A stretch of 64,000 nt of DNA from Chitinophaga filiformis (lineage in GTDB: Bacteria; Bacteroidota; Bacteroidia; Chitinophagales; Chitinophagaceae), in contig NZ_CP095855.1 of assembly GCF_023100805.1 (NCBI RefSeq), positions 7,419,001 through 7,483,000 on the forward strand, given 5' to 3'. Under the pieces are notes generated by a model. The model made no database searches. It was not told where the DNA came from and worked only from the letters and a program-made list of their open reading frames with translations. Positions 7,933-16,326 of the stretch are shown here, one piece after another. A program made the translations under genes and the position numbers. How positions within the stretch are numbered: position 1 is the first letter of the stretch; each line of letters starts with the position of its first letter.

Positions 7933-9885
7933 TTAAAATATGAATTCTACCGGTAAGATGAGTTTCACCTGTGTACCCATGGCTTTCCCAGTTTCATCTT
8001 CCAGGTCCGTTATATTTACGTCAGCTTCCTTGGTATTATTGATCTTTCTGATAAGGTCTATTCTTCCTTCTGTTACTTTCATGCCCATTGAGCGATGGGT
8101 TTGTCCTTTTTTCTCCTTTATTTCTACTGCTTTTTTTCGACCGATACCATTATCCGTTACAGTACAGGTCAGGGTTCTCCCTTTTACAGCAACAGCTATA
8201 TCCAGTAATCCTTTTCCGGACTTATGTACCAGGCCGTGCCAGATAGCGTTTTCTACATACGGTTGAATGATCATCGGAGGGATCATTACTTCCTCTTCGT
8301 TAATATCTTCTGCTACAGTGATCCGGTACTCAAATACATCGTTGCAACGCAGCTTTTCAAGATCCAGATACAGGCGTAATGATTCCAGTTCCTTATTCAA
8401 AGATATGAATGTGTACTGCGTATTATCAAGAATCATTCGCATCAACCTGGAAAATTTTGTCAGATAGTCTGATGCTTCTTCCTGGTTATTACTCCATATA
8501 AACCGGTGAATGGAACTTAAAGAATTGAAAATGAAATGCGGATTCATCTGTGCACGCAGGGAACGTAGCTCCAGCTGCAGGGTCTGTTTATTGGTTTCCA
8601 GGTTCCTGTGCCGGATGTAGAAGAACCCTCCTATCGCCACCATCAGCACGAATCCGGCCATTGACAAAGTGTACACGACATTACGTTTCCTACGCAACTC
8701 GCTCATCTGCTTATCATGTTCCAGCAGTTTGATCTGGTTGTCTTTACGGTCTACCTCATAAACGGCTTGTGTCTGGGCCCACGCTAATGACGATTGTTCT
8801 TCCAGCAGGGTGTCTTTATAGACGAGCGACTTCTCCATGGCTTCCATGGAGCGCCTGAAGTCCCCTTTTGCCTTGTAATTGTCAGCAATGGCCTTGTAGG
8901 CCTCCATTAACAGGTATTTGAACCGCCAGGCCAGACAGAGATCAATGCATTGCATGAAGTATTTGTTCGCTTCATCATACTTTCCCTGCAGGCTCCACAG
9001 TTTTCCAATGTTCAGATAACTTTCGGCCACATGCACTTTATCGTCCACATTACCATTCACTTCCAGGGCCTTATCCAGGTATTCATGGGCGCGGGCATAA
9101 TCTTTTTTCTCTTTATAGGCAGAGCCCAGGGCATTGTAACAGATGGCCAAACCTATGCTGTTGTTCAATTGCTGGTTCACTGCCAGCGATTTCTTGAAAT
9201 ATTCGATGGCCAGGTCCAGTTTTCCCAAGCCCTGGTATGCATAACCGATATTACCAAGATTAATAGCTACCCCCAGGGAATTTTTGCTCTGTTTTTCCAG
9301 CTCCAGGGCCTTTTCGAAGTGACTGATGGCCTCTGCATACTTCTCCGTGGACAGCTTGATGTTGCCGATACTGTTGATGGCAATACAGATATTGCGGATG
9401 TCGTTGATCTTTTCCGCCAGTTGAAGTGCCTTAAAATGATATTCAAACGCCTTTTCCAGCTGATCGTCCATCCTGCGGTAATCTACGCCGGTATTGTTCA
9501 GGGCATTACAAAGCCAAAGATCATTCTTTGCCTCTTCAGCATATTTAATAGCTTTCTGGTGGTAATCGGCGGCGAGCAGGTATTGAGATTTGTTCCTTTT
9601 GGAAATGCCGGTCTCGATATATGCATTGAAGATCCCCTGCGTATATTTAATACGCTGAGAGAGGGTTATTGCTTCCTGGAAAAAGAGGTTTTCCATCCCA
9701 CGTTTGTCAAAGTACCTTCCCAGTAATTTCCCCTTATCTATCAACCAGTTTACTTTACTGGTGTCTCCGGGAAGTTTTCTGGCAGAATCGAGCGTCCGGT
9801 ATACAAAGGCAGAATCCTGCGCAAGTATAATGTTCCCCTTTACAAACAAAAGCAAGAAAAATAGATAGAAATAGCCTTTAAACAT
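7933..9885 (-). CDS. TPR-containing sensor histidine kinase (LytS/YpdA type)
   Basis: A 650-residue membrane kinase paired with the LytTR regulator downstream. A signal peptide (residues 1-22, ending ILAQ) is followed by about seven tetratricopeptide repeats (about 60-370) predicted to be periplasmic. Then comes one membrane segment (about 400-420), a short coiled coil, and a His_kinase domain with the phospho-acceptor His in LRAQMNPHFIFNSL. The ATPase domain has N box PYVENAIWHGL and G box TDNGIGRKK. The TPR sensor architecture is typical of Bacteroidota; the signal sensed is unknown. Confidence 0.93.
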   Translation of the reverse strand: MFKGYFYLFFLLLFVKGNIILAQDSAFVYRTLDSARKLPGDTSKVNWLIDKGKLLGRYFDKRGMENLFFQEAITLSQRIKYTQGIFNAYIETGISKRNKSQYLLAADYHQKAIKYAEEAKNDLWLCNALNNTGVDYRRMDDQLEKAFEYHFKALQLAEKINDIRNICIAINSIGNIKLSTEKYAEAISHFEKALELEKQSKNSLGVAINLGNIGYAYQGLGKLDLAIEYFKKSLAVNQQLNNSIGLAICYNALGSAYKEKKDYARAHEYLDKALEVNGNVDDKVHVAESYLNIGKLWSLQGKYDEANKYFMQCIDLCLAWRFKYLLMEAYKAIADNYKAKGDFRRSMEAMEKSLVYKDTLLEEQSSLAWAQTQAVYEVDRKDNQIKLLEHDKQMSELRRKRNVVYTLSMAGFVLMVAIGGFFYIRHRNLETNKQTLQLELRSLRAQMNPHFIFNSLSSIHRFIWSNNQEEASDYLTKFSRLMRMILDNTQYTFISLNKELESLRLYLDLEKLRCNDVFEYRITVAEDINEEEVMIPPMIIQPYVENAIWHGLVHKSGKGLLDIAVAVKGRTLTCTVTDNGIGRKKAVEIKEKKGQTHRSMGMKVTEGRIDLIRKINNTKEADVNITDLEDETGKAMGTQVKLILPVEFIF

Positions 9886-10329
9886 GCATCAGCCAGGTAA
9901 TACTCACAAGTTAATTAAAAAAGCGAAAGGGCGAAAGAATTCGCCCCTTCTTCCTATTAACCGAATACACCTACTGAAAATATGGAACAAGGCAGGCATC
10001 CCGGCCCTGCACCACATTAAGTTTAATAAATATCAGCCCACAAAGCCTGGATATATATGTAGTTACTAGCTTCGAAACGGTTAATAGCAACAGGTCCGTT
10101 GGATATAGTTATAAAAAGACCATTGCTGATCCCTTACGACTTCTCTTGACCACGTTGGGAAATGATATATAAAGCATCTCACGGTGCACTGTATGAACCG
10201 GTCAACACAATACGACTAATAAATTGCAGGAAATTCTAGAGGATGTGGAAAATTACCAATGGGTTTCTTCCTGGCTTGCACCAGGAACATAACAAATTTA
10301 AAAAGGATTTCTTAAAACTAAAAATAAAT
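9886..10329. other. Intergenic region without recognised features
   Basis: AT-rich gap between the kinase start and the cmk stop. No conserved protein, tRNA fold or strong hairpin seen. It should hold the promoter of the kinase-regulator pair, but no clear -7/-33 pair stood out. Confidence 0.5.
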
Positions 10330-11019
10330 TCAGGAAGATTGTACCAATACTACATCGTCCACCCACTGGAGTACCAGCTTCAACTGTTCATCAGGGCTTA
10401 ACTGACTGTTGTCCAGTATGATAGCATCTTCTGCCTTCCGCAAAGGACTGATCTCGCGGTTGGTGTCGATATAATCCCTCAGTTCCAGGTTCTCTTTCAC
10501 TTCGTGGATACTGATATTCTTATTTTTGGCATATAGCTCTTTAAACCTGCGTTCTACACGGATGGCAGTATCCGCAGTCATGAATATCTTCAGTTCAGCA
10601 TGAGGAAATACGGTAGTCCCGATATCGCGGCCATCCATCACAATACCCTTTCTGGCGCCCATTTTCTGCTGCTGCGCAACGGCAAATTCGCGTACTTCCT
10701 TCACGGCAGCCACTTCACTCACCTTCTCCGCCACCAGCATTTCCCGGATCATGTGTTCCACATTCTCACCGTTCAGGGTGATTTCAGATGCCTGGGAGAT
10801 GGGGTTGAACTCAAACTCCAGGTGGATATCATGCAAGGCAGCCTTCACTGCATCATGATCTGTCCAGTCAACCCGGTTCTGAATAAAACACAGGGTTATT
10901 GCACGATACATCGCTCCGCTGTCTATATACACATAGTCCAGCTCACCCGCCAGTTGTTTGGCCAGCGTGCTCTTTCCACATGAGGAGTAACCATCTATCG
11001 TGATAATAATTTTTTTCAA
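10330..11019 (-). CDS. cmk: (d)CMP kinase
   Basis: Phosphorylates CMP and dCMP with ATP in pyrimidine nucleotide salvage and synthesis. The 229-residue protein has P-loop GYSSCGKST at 10-18, the YIDSGAMYRA substrate segment, the GRDIGTTVFP motif that binds cytosine nucleotides, and the DxR-type lid (RVERRFKEL, then RDYIDTNREISPL). The length is normal. The start is TTG at 11019: an in-frame stop lies five codons upstream and no ATG is available, while the sequence aligned from this TTG (KKIIITIDGYSS) matches the family N-terminus. Confidence 0.95.
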   Translation of the reverse strand: MKKIIITIDGYSSCGKSTLAKQLAGELDYVYIDSGAMYRAITLCFIQNRVDWTDHDAVKAALHDIHLEFEFNPISQASEITLNGENVEHMIREMLVAEKVSEVAAVKEVREFAVAQQQKMGARKGIVMDGRDIGTTVFPHAELKIFMTADTAIRVERRFKELYAKNKNISIHEVKENLELRDYIDTNREISPLRKAEDAIILDNSQLSPDEQLKLVLQWVDDVVLVQSS

Positions 11020-11092
11020 AACCCAGTAATTAAATAACTATATAAAGAATAGACGGTGTAAAGGTAAAAGAAATTTGGAAAAATGAAACAAG

Positions 11093-11115
11093 ATTGCCGG
11101 TTATATACCGGCAAT
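11093..11115 (-). terminator. Terminator overlapping the stop codon of the last fibre-like gene
   Basis: 8-bp stem ATTGCCGG/CCGGCAAT whose loop contains the TAA stop of the gene ending at 11101. It is followed on the minus strand by CTTGTTTCATTTTT. It would end transcription of the secreted-protein block. Confidence 0.6.
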
Positions 11116-12450
11116 GATCCACCAGTTCGATCCATCTGACTGAATGGTATATGAATTCCTTGCGCTATTGATCAACGCCACGTTGGCGTTACCATCGATC
11201 TGGCCCCCGGCAGTATCAATTGTGAGTGTGCCATTGGCGGCCTTTTTGATGACATATACTCTCCCTTTGCAGGTATTGGCAGCAGGTAATGTAATGGTAA
11301 TATTTGCACCGGTATTTTTTACAACCGTATAGTCATTTTCAGTTAAGGTTGTGCTGGAGCTGACACCGCGGATCGGCAGACTGAAACTTCCGTCCAGATC
11401 CATCGTAGAGGTCGGCGCATTTGTCTTCACACCAAGGCGCTTGTTCGTATTGTCCCAGAAGAAGTTCGCGTTGTCCTGCCCTACCTCTGAAGATGCATCG
11501 CTGGTAATACTGCCGAAGATGATCGATCCATTCGAAATATTGTTATTCCCATTGGTCATTATTGCCTTATACCAGCCATTGATAGCGGTCGTACCCAGTG
11601 GAGCAGTAATGCCGGTCCACTCTTTCAGCGCCAGTGTATTCTTATCGAAATACAGCTGAGTGGTGAATCCTCCATTATTTCCCTTAAACGCCATTACACT
11701 CCAGGCAAAAGCACTTGTCCCTGCCGGACCATTGGTAACGACCCCGGTTACAGGGCTGGCCCATATTTTCATACGGGTGGTAGACCCTGCCACGTCTGCA
11801 TTACCGACATCGTTGCTGGCCAGTGTGCCATATGTAGCGCCACCGTCATTATCGGTATTTGACTCCCAGGCAGTACCATTCCATTTCAGTACTTCGCCGC
11901 TTACCGGTGTTTTACTGGAGACCCTCAGGCCGGTCAGTTTTGATGCATTCCAGATAGCCAGTGAACTGTCGGCATATAAGGTACCTGCCGTATTCAGTTT
12001 AAGACTATTGTCCAGGGACACTTCCTGCGGACTTCCCACCCCTGTCGCATACCTTCCCAGCAGTTTTTGTGTATTGATGTTCTGCATTTTGGCAAAGGTC
12101 ACTGCCTGGTTACTGATAGTACTGGCTACAGTACCTGTTCCGCTACCTGTAACATCGCCCGTCAGGGTAATACTGGAACTACCACCTGCGCCCAGACTTT
12201 GCCATTTTCCCAGTGAACGGATATTCAAACTATTATTGAGCGTCAGGTATATCAGCATACCATCAGGGGAACTTTTAATTGTTGTCGAGGTGGTGTCGCT
12301 AATACGCGGCAGTAGCAATCCCTGTGAGCTACTCTCCAGTTCCAGTAATGCGGATTTCTTTATCACACTTGGGTTGTTGCCCAGCTTTAGCTGTTGGGCA
12401 TAGGATAACATTGGCGCCAATAACAATATTGGCATTAATAAAGTTCTCAT
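11101..12450 (-). CDS. Secreted fibre-like protein, paralogue A
   Basis: No function recognised. The 449-residue protein has a signal peptide (MRTLLMPILLLAPMLSYAQ), then a motif shared with two neighbours (QLKLGNNPSVIKKSALLELES, followed by QGLLLPRI). A low-complexity Gly/Thr/Ser region with VTGSGTGTVASTI-type repeats resembles phage tail-fibre and adhesin stalks. The C-terminal segment of about 90 residues is rich in Thr/Asn (NITITLPAAN, VYVIKKAANG, SNWWIIAGI). No T9SS domain is visible. ATG 12450 is chosen over an in-frame start 12 codons upstream because it puts the signal peptide at the N-terminus. It probably forms a beta-rich surface fibre; this is inference from composition. Confidence 0.7.
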   Translation of the reverse strand: MRTLLMPILLLAPMLSYAQQLKLGNNPSVIKKSALLELESSSQGLLLPRISDTTSTTIKSSPDGMLIYLTLNNSLNIRSLGKWQSLGAGGSSSITLTGDVTGSGTGTVASTISNQAVTFAKMQNINTQKLLGRYATGVGSPQEVSLDNSLKLNTAGTLYADSSLAIWNASKLTGLRVSSKTPVSGEVLKWNGTAWESNTDNDGGATYGTLASNDVGNADVAGSTTRMKIWASPVTGVVTNGPAGTSAFAWSVMAFKGNNGGFTTQLYFDKNTLALKEWTGITAPLGTTAINGWYKAIMTNGNNNISNGSIIFGSITSDASSEVGQDNANFFWDNTNKRLGVKTNAPTSTMDLDGSFSLPIRGVSSSTTLTENDYTVVKNTGANITITLPAANTCKGRVYVIKKAANGTLTIDTAGGQIDGNANVALINSARNSYTIQSDGSNWWIIAGI

Positions 12451-12481
12451 AAGATTCGAAGCGGTTTCCAAATAATCAGAA

Positions 12482-12509
12482 AGCACACAGGCGATATTAC
12501 CTGTGTGCT
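12482..12509. terminator. Hairpin between secreted-protein genes
   Basis: 10-bp perfect stem AGCACACAGG/CCTGTGTGCT with an 8-base loop, 28 bases after the T9SS protein stop. There is no strong T-run on the minus strand, so it may be a weak terminator or mRNA-stabilising hairpin. Confidence 0.5.
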
Positions 12510-12537
12510 CCCTTCAAAATTATGTCTATTTAAAATA

Positions 12538-14106
12538 TCAATGGTCTATTACAATTACTTTGCAGACGTAGGCCTGTTTCTTTGTCTCTTTATGCGTTAA
12601 TGTGAGAACGTAAGTACCTGCAGGCATATCCCTGATGTATACTTCGCTTTGATTAACCATTTCCAGCCTGCGTACCTGTTGACCCCATGTGTCGAATACC
12701 TGTACGATCAGCGGTGTCTTAATACCTCTGACAGTTACTTTAAAGTCGCCATGGTTCGGGTTCGGGAATACAGTTGCCTGGATCAGCGGACCTACTTCCC
12801 TTACGTCTGTGTATACATATTTTCCGGTAGCAGATACCGCCTTGATGCGGTAAAAGCTCCAGCCATCATAATCGTTGGTGTCCTGGTAATAATAGTCAAG
12901 ACGGGTAGTACTGTAGCCTCCGGGCGCCTTTGTCGGGACGGTCGCGATTTTCCTGAACGCCGTTTCGTTGTCCAGCATCCGCTCTATTTCAAATACAGCG
13001 TTGTTGGTCTCACGACTGGTTGTCCATACCAGGTCAACCAATGAGTAACTTACACGATATGCGTTAAAGTGAATAATATCAGCCGGCAGAAAACTATATG
13101 CCAGTGAGGTCAGTTTCGCAAAGTAAATGTTCCCGCCAATACCGGCAATGCCCCGGGAATGCATGGTAGCCTTCTGCAGCATGGGCTGTGTAGTCAGCGT
13201 ACCTGGCGCCATATTATCGTTCACCGCTTTACGCATTTCCCAGTCCGTATCTATGAAACGGCTGATATAACTACTGCTGCGGTTTACATTATATTCCGGC
13301 GCTTCATCGGCATCCATATGCTGCAGCGTTACACTGGTCAACCCCGTGCCGTTGCCTTCCTGGCCCAGGTTCCAGGTCTTATATACTACGCTGTCATAAA
13401 GCGTTCTGCCTGTGATGGCCTGCATGAATACACTGTCAAAAACTCTCGCCTTAAAGTCTTCCGGAGAGCCTTCATAGCGCACACCGGCAGGTGCGTAATT
13501 GGTAGCACTGGTGCCTACAGGGAACACTACCTGGCCCGCGCTACTGTTCAGTTTTGCACGATAAAGAAAACCGCCTGCTGTTTCTGTTCCGGTAACGATG
13601 AAACGTTGATCGCTATACCCCGTAATGGAGCCCGGATTATCAGTTCCAACCATCAGGTTCCATCCATTCAGGAAAACGTGACCGTTAGTCAGTTGTAATG
13701 TATTTCGTACATGCAGGTCGTGCAGGTCTGCAAGCACAACGCCATTGGCGTTATTCACCTCCAGGTTGGGAAAGCTGGCCCCTGTCTTTGCAGCAACATT
13801 ATAGCCTCCGGCAATGATCTGCTGACCGTTTTTACTCATAAAACGAAAAATTCCCCCGGTGCCTTTAAGGCCGGAAGGACTTTCGTCAGATAACAAAGCC
13901 GTATAACTATTGGTCCACTGTTTACCGAGAAAATAAAGTACAGAAGCCGGGCTGGACCCCAGCATACCGTCGTTGGTAACATCTCCGAAAAAGGCGACAT
14001 TACCATAGCTCCATACCTGCCCACCGGCAGGTATGTAAGCTGCGTTTTGTGCAATAATATTTATGGAAAGAACCAGAAAACATAATATGAGTAAATATCT
14101 CTTCAT
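12538..14106 (-). CDS. T9SS type A sorting domain protein
   Basis: A 522-residue exported protein of unknown role. Signal peptide at residues 1-19 (ends SINIIAQ). The middle is beta-rich with no catalytic motif that I recognise. A fibronectin-III-like segment (about 350-435; SYSLVDLVWTTSRETNNAVFEIER) precedes the C-terminal type A T9SS sorting domain (about 440-522), which begins FPNPNHGDFKV and ends with PAGTYVLTLTHKETKK and KVIVIDH. It is therefore expected to cross the outer membrane by type IX secretion and be anchored at the surface. It lies between two fibre-like paralogues on the same strand, which suggests a shared surface structure. Confidence 0.85.
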   Translation of the reverse strand: MKRYLLILCFLVLSINIIAQNAAYIPAGGQVWSYGNVAFFGDVTNDGMLGSSPASVLYFLGKQWTNSYTALLSDESPSGLKGTGGIFRFMSKNGQQIIAGGYNVAAKTGASFPNLEVNNANGVVLADLHDLHVRNTLQLTNGHVFLNGWNLMVGTDNPGSITGYSDQRFIVTGTETAGGFLYRAKLNSSAGQVVFPVGTSATNYAPAGVRYEGSPEDFKARVFDSVFMQAITGRTLYDSVVYKTWNLGQEGNGTGLTSVTLQHMDADEAPEYNVNRSSSYISRFIDTDWEMRKAVNDNMAPGTLTTQPMLQKATMHSRGIAGIGGNIYFAKLTSLAYSFLPADIIHFNAYRVSYSLVDLVWTTSRETNNAVFEIERMLDNETAFRKIATVPTKAPGGYSTTRLDYYYQDTNDYDGWSFYRIKAVSATGKYVYTDVREVGPLIQATVFPNPNHGDFKVTVRGIKTPLIVQVFDTWGQQVRRLEMVNQSEVYIRDMPAGTYVLTLTHKETKKQAYVCKVIVIDH

Positions 14107-14156
14107 GCAGGCATTATGTTTTTAGTTTCGCTTCGTTTTACTGTTATTAATCCGGA

Positions 14157-16244
14157 TTATGGGTTGACTGCTGTAACAATCCACCGGGAATCCGCGCTGG
14201 AATAGACCAGGGTGATGGAACCTGTGCCTGTTGTAACGGCAGATCCCAGCGTCAGAATTCTGTTGGCCGCTGTACCACCACTGCTATTTTGCAGGGTCAT
14301 ATTCTGATTAGTAGTATTGTACAGCGTCACCATACGACCATCAAATCCGCCTGCAATACTTGTAATTGTAAAAGCAGCGGTAGGCCCCGTTATTCTTATA
14401 AAGGAAGCATTACCAATATTGATGTCATTGTTGGTAGTACCAAGTGAAATGGTGTTTGTCTCTACTGCCAGTGTAGTGAATGAGCCACTTGCCTGCGTGG
14501 TAGCGCCGATAGACACTCCGTCAAGTGCAGTGGTCTGTTTAACATCACCGTTTGCAGCAATTACCAGCGGATTACCGGTACCACTGGATGCCAGGTTCTC
14601 CACCCTGAGCGCATCATTGTTGGCATTTACATGCAAAGGTTTTACGGGTGTTGCTCCTGCAAGGCCTATACCTACCTTGTTGTTCTGCAGTCTCATGATC
14701 TCCGTGAAAGCCACCGTTGAATAATTATAGCTTTTAAAGGTGATCGGCTCGTCGCCGTCATCTCCGATGATAAACTCAAACCCGCCATTGTTGCTGGTTC
14801 CGGTAGCGCCAAATTCAAAATAATCTGTACCTGCAGAACAGCCTTTCATTCGGAAGTTACCATCTGCAGTGGTCCACATCTTCGGTTTATAGAAGCTTAC
14901 TGTTGCCGGAACAGAGAACTGCAGTGCAGACTTCATGTACGTCACCATCTCATCGTTATCAGTATAATCAGTATAGCCTTCTGTGAGTCCCAGCGTCTGT
15001 CTGCGGCCAAACTCCAGCAAAGATGTGTTGTTGGATTTGATCACCATCTTATTATCATCTGTTGTACCCAGAAACTGAGTAGCGGCATTCACGCCATTAT
15101 TACCAGTGAGTAACCAGTTGCTGGCAGCAGCATTTGCCGTTACAATCACATCACCCGTGCTGTTAATGGATAGCACCTTACTGTTATAGGCCTGGACGGT
15201 AGCTGTATTGAGGTCTTTCAATCTCAGTCCTGATACGCCGGTGGCAGCTACAGTACCTGCAACTTCCAGCGTATTACCTGGAGTGGTAGTACCCAGCCCC
15301 AGGCGGTTATTGGTATTATCCCAAAACAGGTTGGCATTCTTTTGTGAAACAAGCCCGCCTGTACCTGCGAACAATACAGAACCAGGTGTCATGGAAGATA
15401 GTGTGAATGTCCCCCCCACACTACCATTACCACTTATTGCATAACTGGCTGTTTGTGTACCTGAACTGATGTTCTGGATATAGCTGCCGGAGCCGGCAGG
15501 AATGTCTCCCGCGCTCAAAGCGCTACCTGCGGTAACGCGGCCTTTTGCGTCGACGGTTACCTTTGGATAAGTACCAGCTGTAACACCACTGTTAGCCAAC
15601 GTTGTTGCAATGCTGGAAGTACCGCTACCTGTTACATCACCTGTTAACGTGAGTGTAGCAGCTGCGGTGGGTGCTTTCGGCAGCCAGGTACTGGTGGTGT
15701 TATCCCATGTCAGTACATCATTATTATTTGGTGCGGCGGCGGAAATATTGCGACTCTGGAGCTGGGAAGCATTCCAGAGCGCCGTAGTATTAAGTGCGGA
15801 AATAACGCCTGCACCGGTAATACCAATACCGGTACCTGCACTGAATGCTGCTCTTGCCCTTGTATCGGTATAATACAGGTTGACAGATTCAGTAATATTG
15901 TTGGTGGTTAATGTAACAACAGGACCTGTTTGTCCATTTACGGATGTAATACCATTTGTTTCATCGATCAGCTTTCTCCAGATGCCATTCTTCCTGATGT
16001 ATAATAACTTATCAGGCACATTATAAATAAGCATACCATCGGGTGCGGCATTCAGCGGTGCCGCAGAAAAATCATTTATACGAGGCAGTAATAAGCCTTG
16101 TTTGTCACTGTTCAGATCTAATAACGCCGACTTTTCAATAACAGCTGGAGCTGCCCCCAGCTTTAGTTGTTGGGCATGTACAAGAACGGGCAGTAATAAG
16201 GTACACAAACCTAATAGTACGCCGCGGCAATATGATATATTCAT
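14157..16244 (-). CDS. Secreted fibre-like protein, paralogue B
   Basis: A 695-residue exported protein of unknown function. The signal peptide ends VHAQ at about residue 25. It is followed by the shared family motif QLKLGAAPAVIEKSALLDL and QGLLLPRI, then a segment with GMLIYNVPDKLLYIRKNGIWRKL found in all three paralogues. The rest is Thr/Gly/Ser/Asn-rich with tail-fibre-like stretches (VTGSGTSSIATTL, KNANLFWDNTNNRLGLGTTTP, AGSGSYIQNISSGTQ). The phrase FWDNTN.RLG.TNAP also occurs in paralogue A. The C-terminus (ITLVYSSADSRWIVTAVNP) parallels the paralogue ends. No T9SS domain; the export route across the outer membrane is unclear. Confidence 0.7.
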   Translation of the reverse strand: MNISYCRGVLLGLCTLLLPVLVHAQQLKLGAAPAVIEKSALLDLNSDKQGLLLPRINDFSAAPLNAAPDGMLIYNVPDKLLYIRKNGIWRKLIDETNGITSVNGQTGPVVTLTTNNITESVNLYYTDTRARAAFSAGTGIGITGAGVISALNTTALWNASQLQSRNISAAAPNNNDVLTWDNTTSTWLPKAPTAAATLTLTGDVTGSGTSSIATTLANSGVTAGTYPKVTVDAKGRVTAGSALSAGDIPAGSGSYIQNISSGTQTASYAISGNGSVGGTFTLSSMTPGSVLFAGTGGLVSQKNANLFWDNTNNRLGLGTTTPGNTLEVAGTVAATGVSGLRLKDLNTATVQAYNSKVLSINSTGDVIVTANAAASNWLLTGNNGVNAATQFLGTTDDNKMVIKSNNTSLLEFGRRQTLGLTEGYTDYTDNDEMVTYMKSALQFSVPATVSFYKPKMWTTADGNFRMKGCSAGTDYFEFGATGTSNNGGFEFIIGDDGDEPITFKSYNYSTVAFTEIMRLQNNKVGIGLAGATPVKPLHVNANNDALRVENLASSGTGNPLVIAANGDVKQTTALDGVSIGATTQASGSFTTLAVETNTISLGTTNNDINIGNASFIRITGPTAAFTITSIAGGFDGRMVTLYNTTNQNMTLQNSSGGTAANRILTLGSAVTTGTGSITLVYSSADSRWIVTAVNP

Positions 16245-16280
16245 AGGTTATGTAGGTTTCAGGAGATGTCAGCAATAATA

Positions 16281-16318
16281 AATTTAACAGGAGCGTCTTT
16301 CACGGCTCCTGTTAAATT
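16281..16318. terminator. Hairpin after paralogue C
   Basis: 14-bp perfect stem AATTTAACAGGAGC/GCTCCTGTTAAATT with a 10-base loop, directly after the stop at 16327. It is AT-rich at the base, so it can act as a terminator in either direction. Confidence 0.65.
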
Positions 16319-16326
16319 ATATTGTA

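Noticed and set aside
9884..10069. Small plus-strand frame upstream of the kinase
   Set aside because: Basic, unstructured translation and no start signals; intergenic composition.
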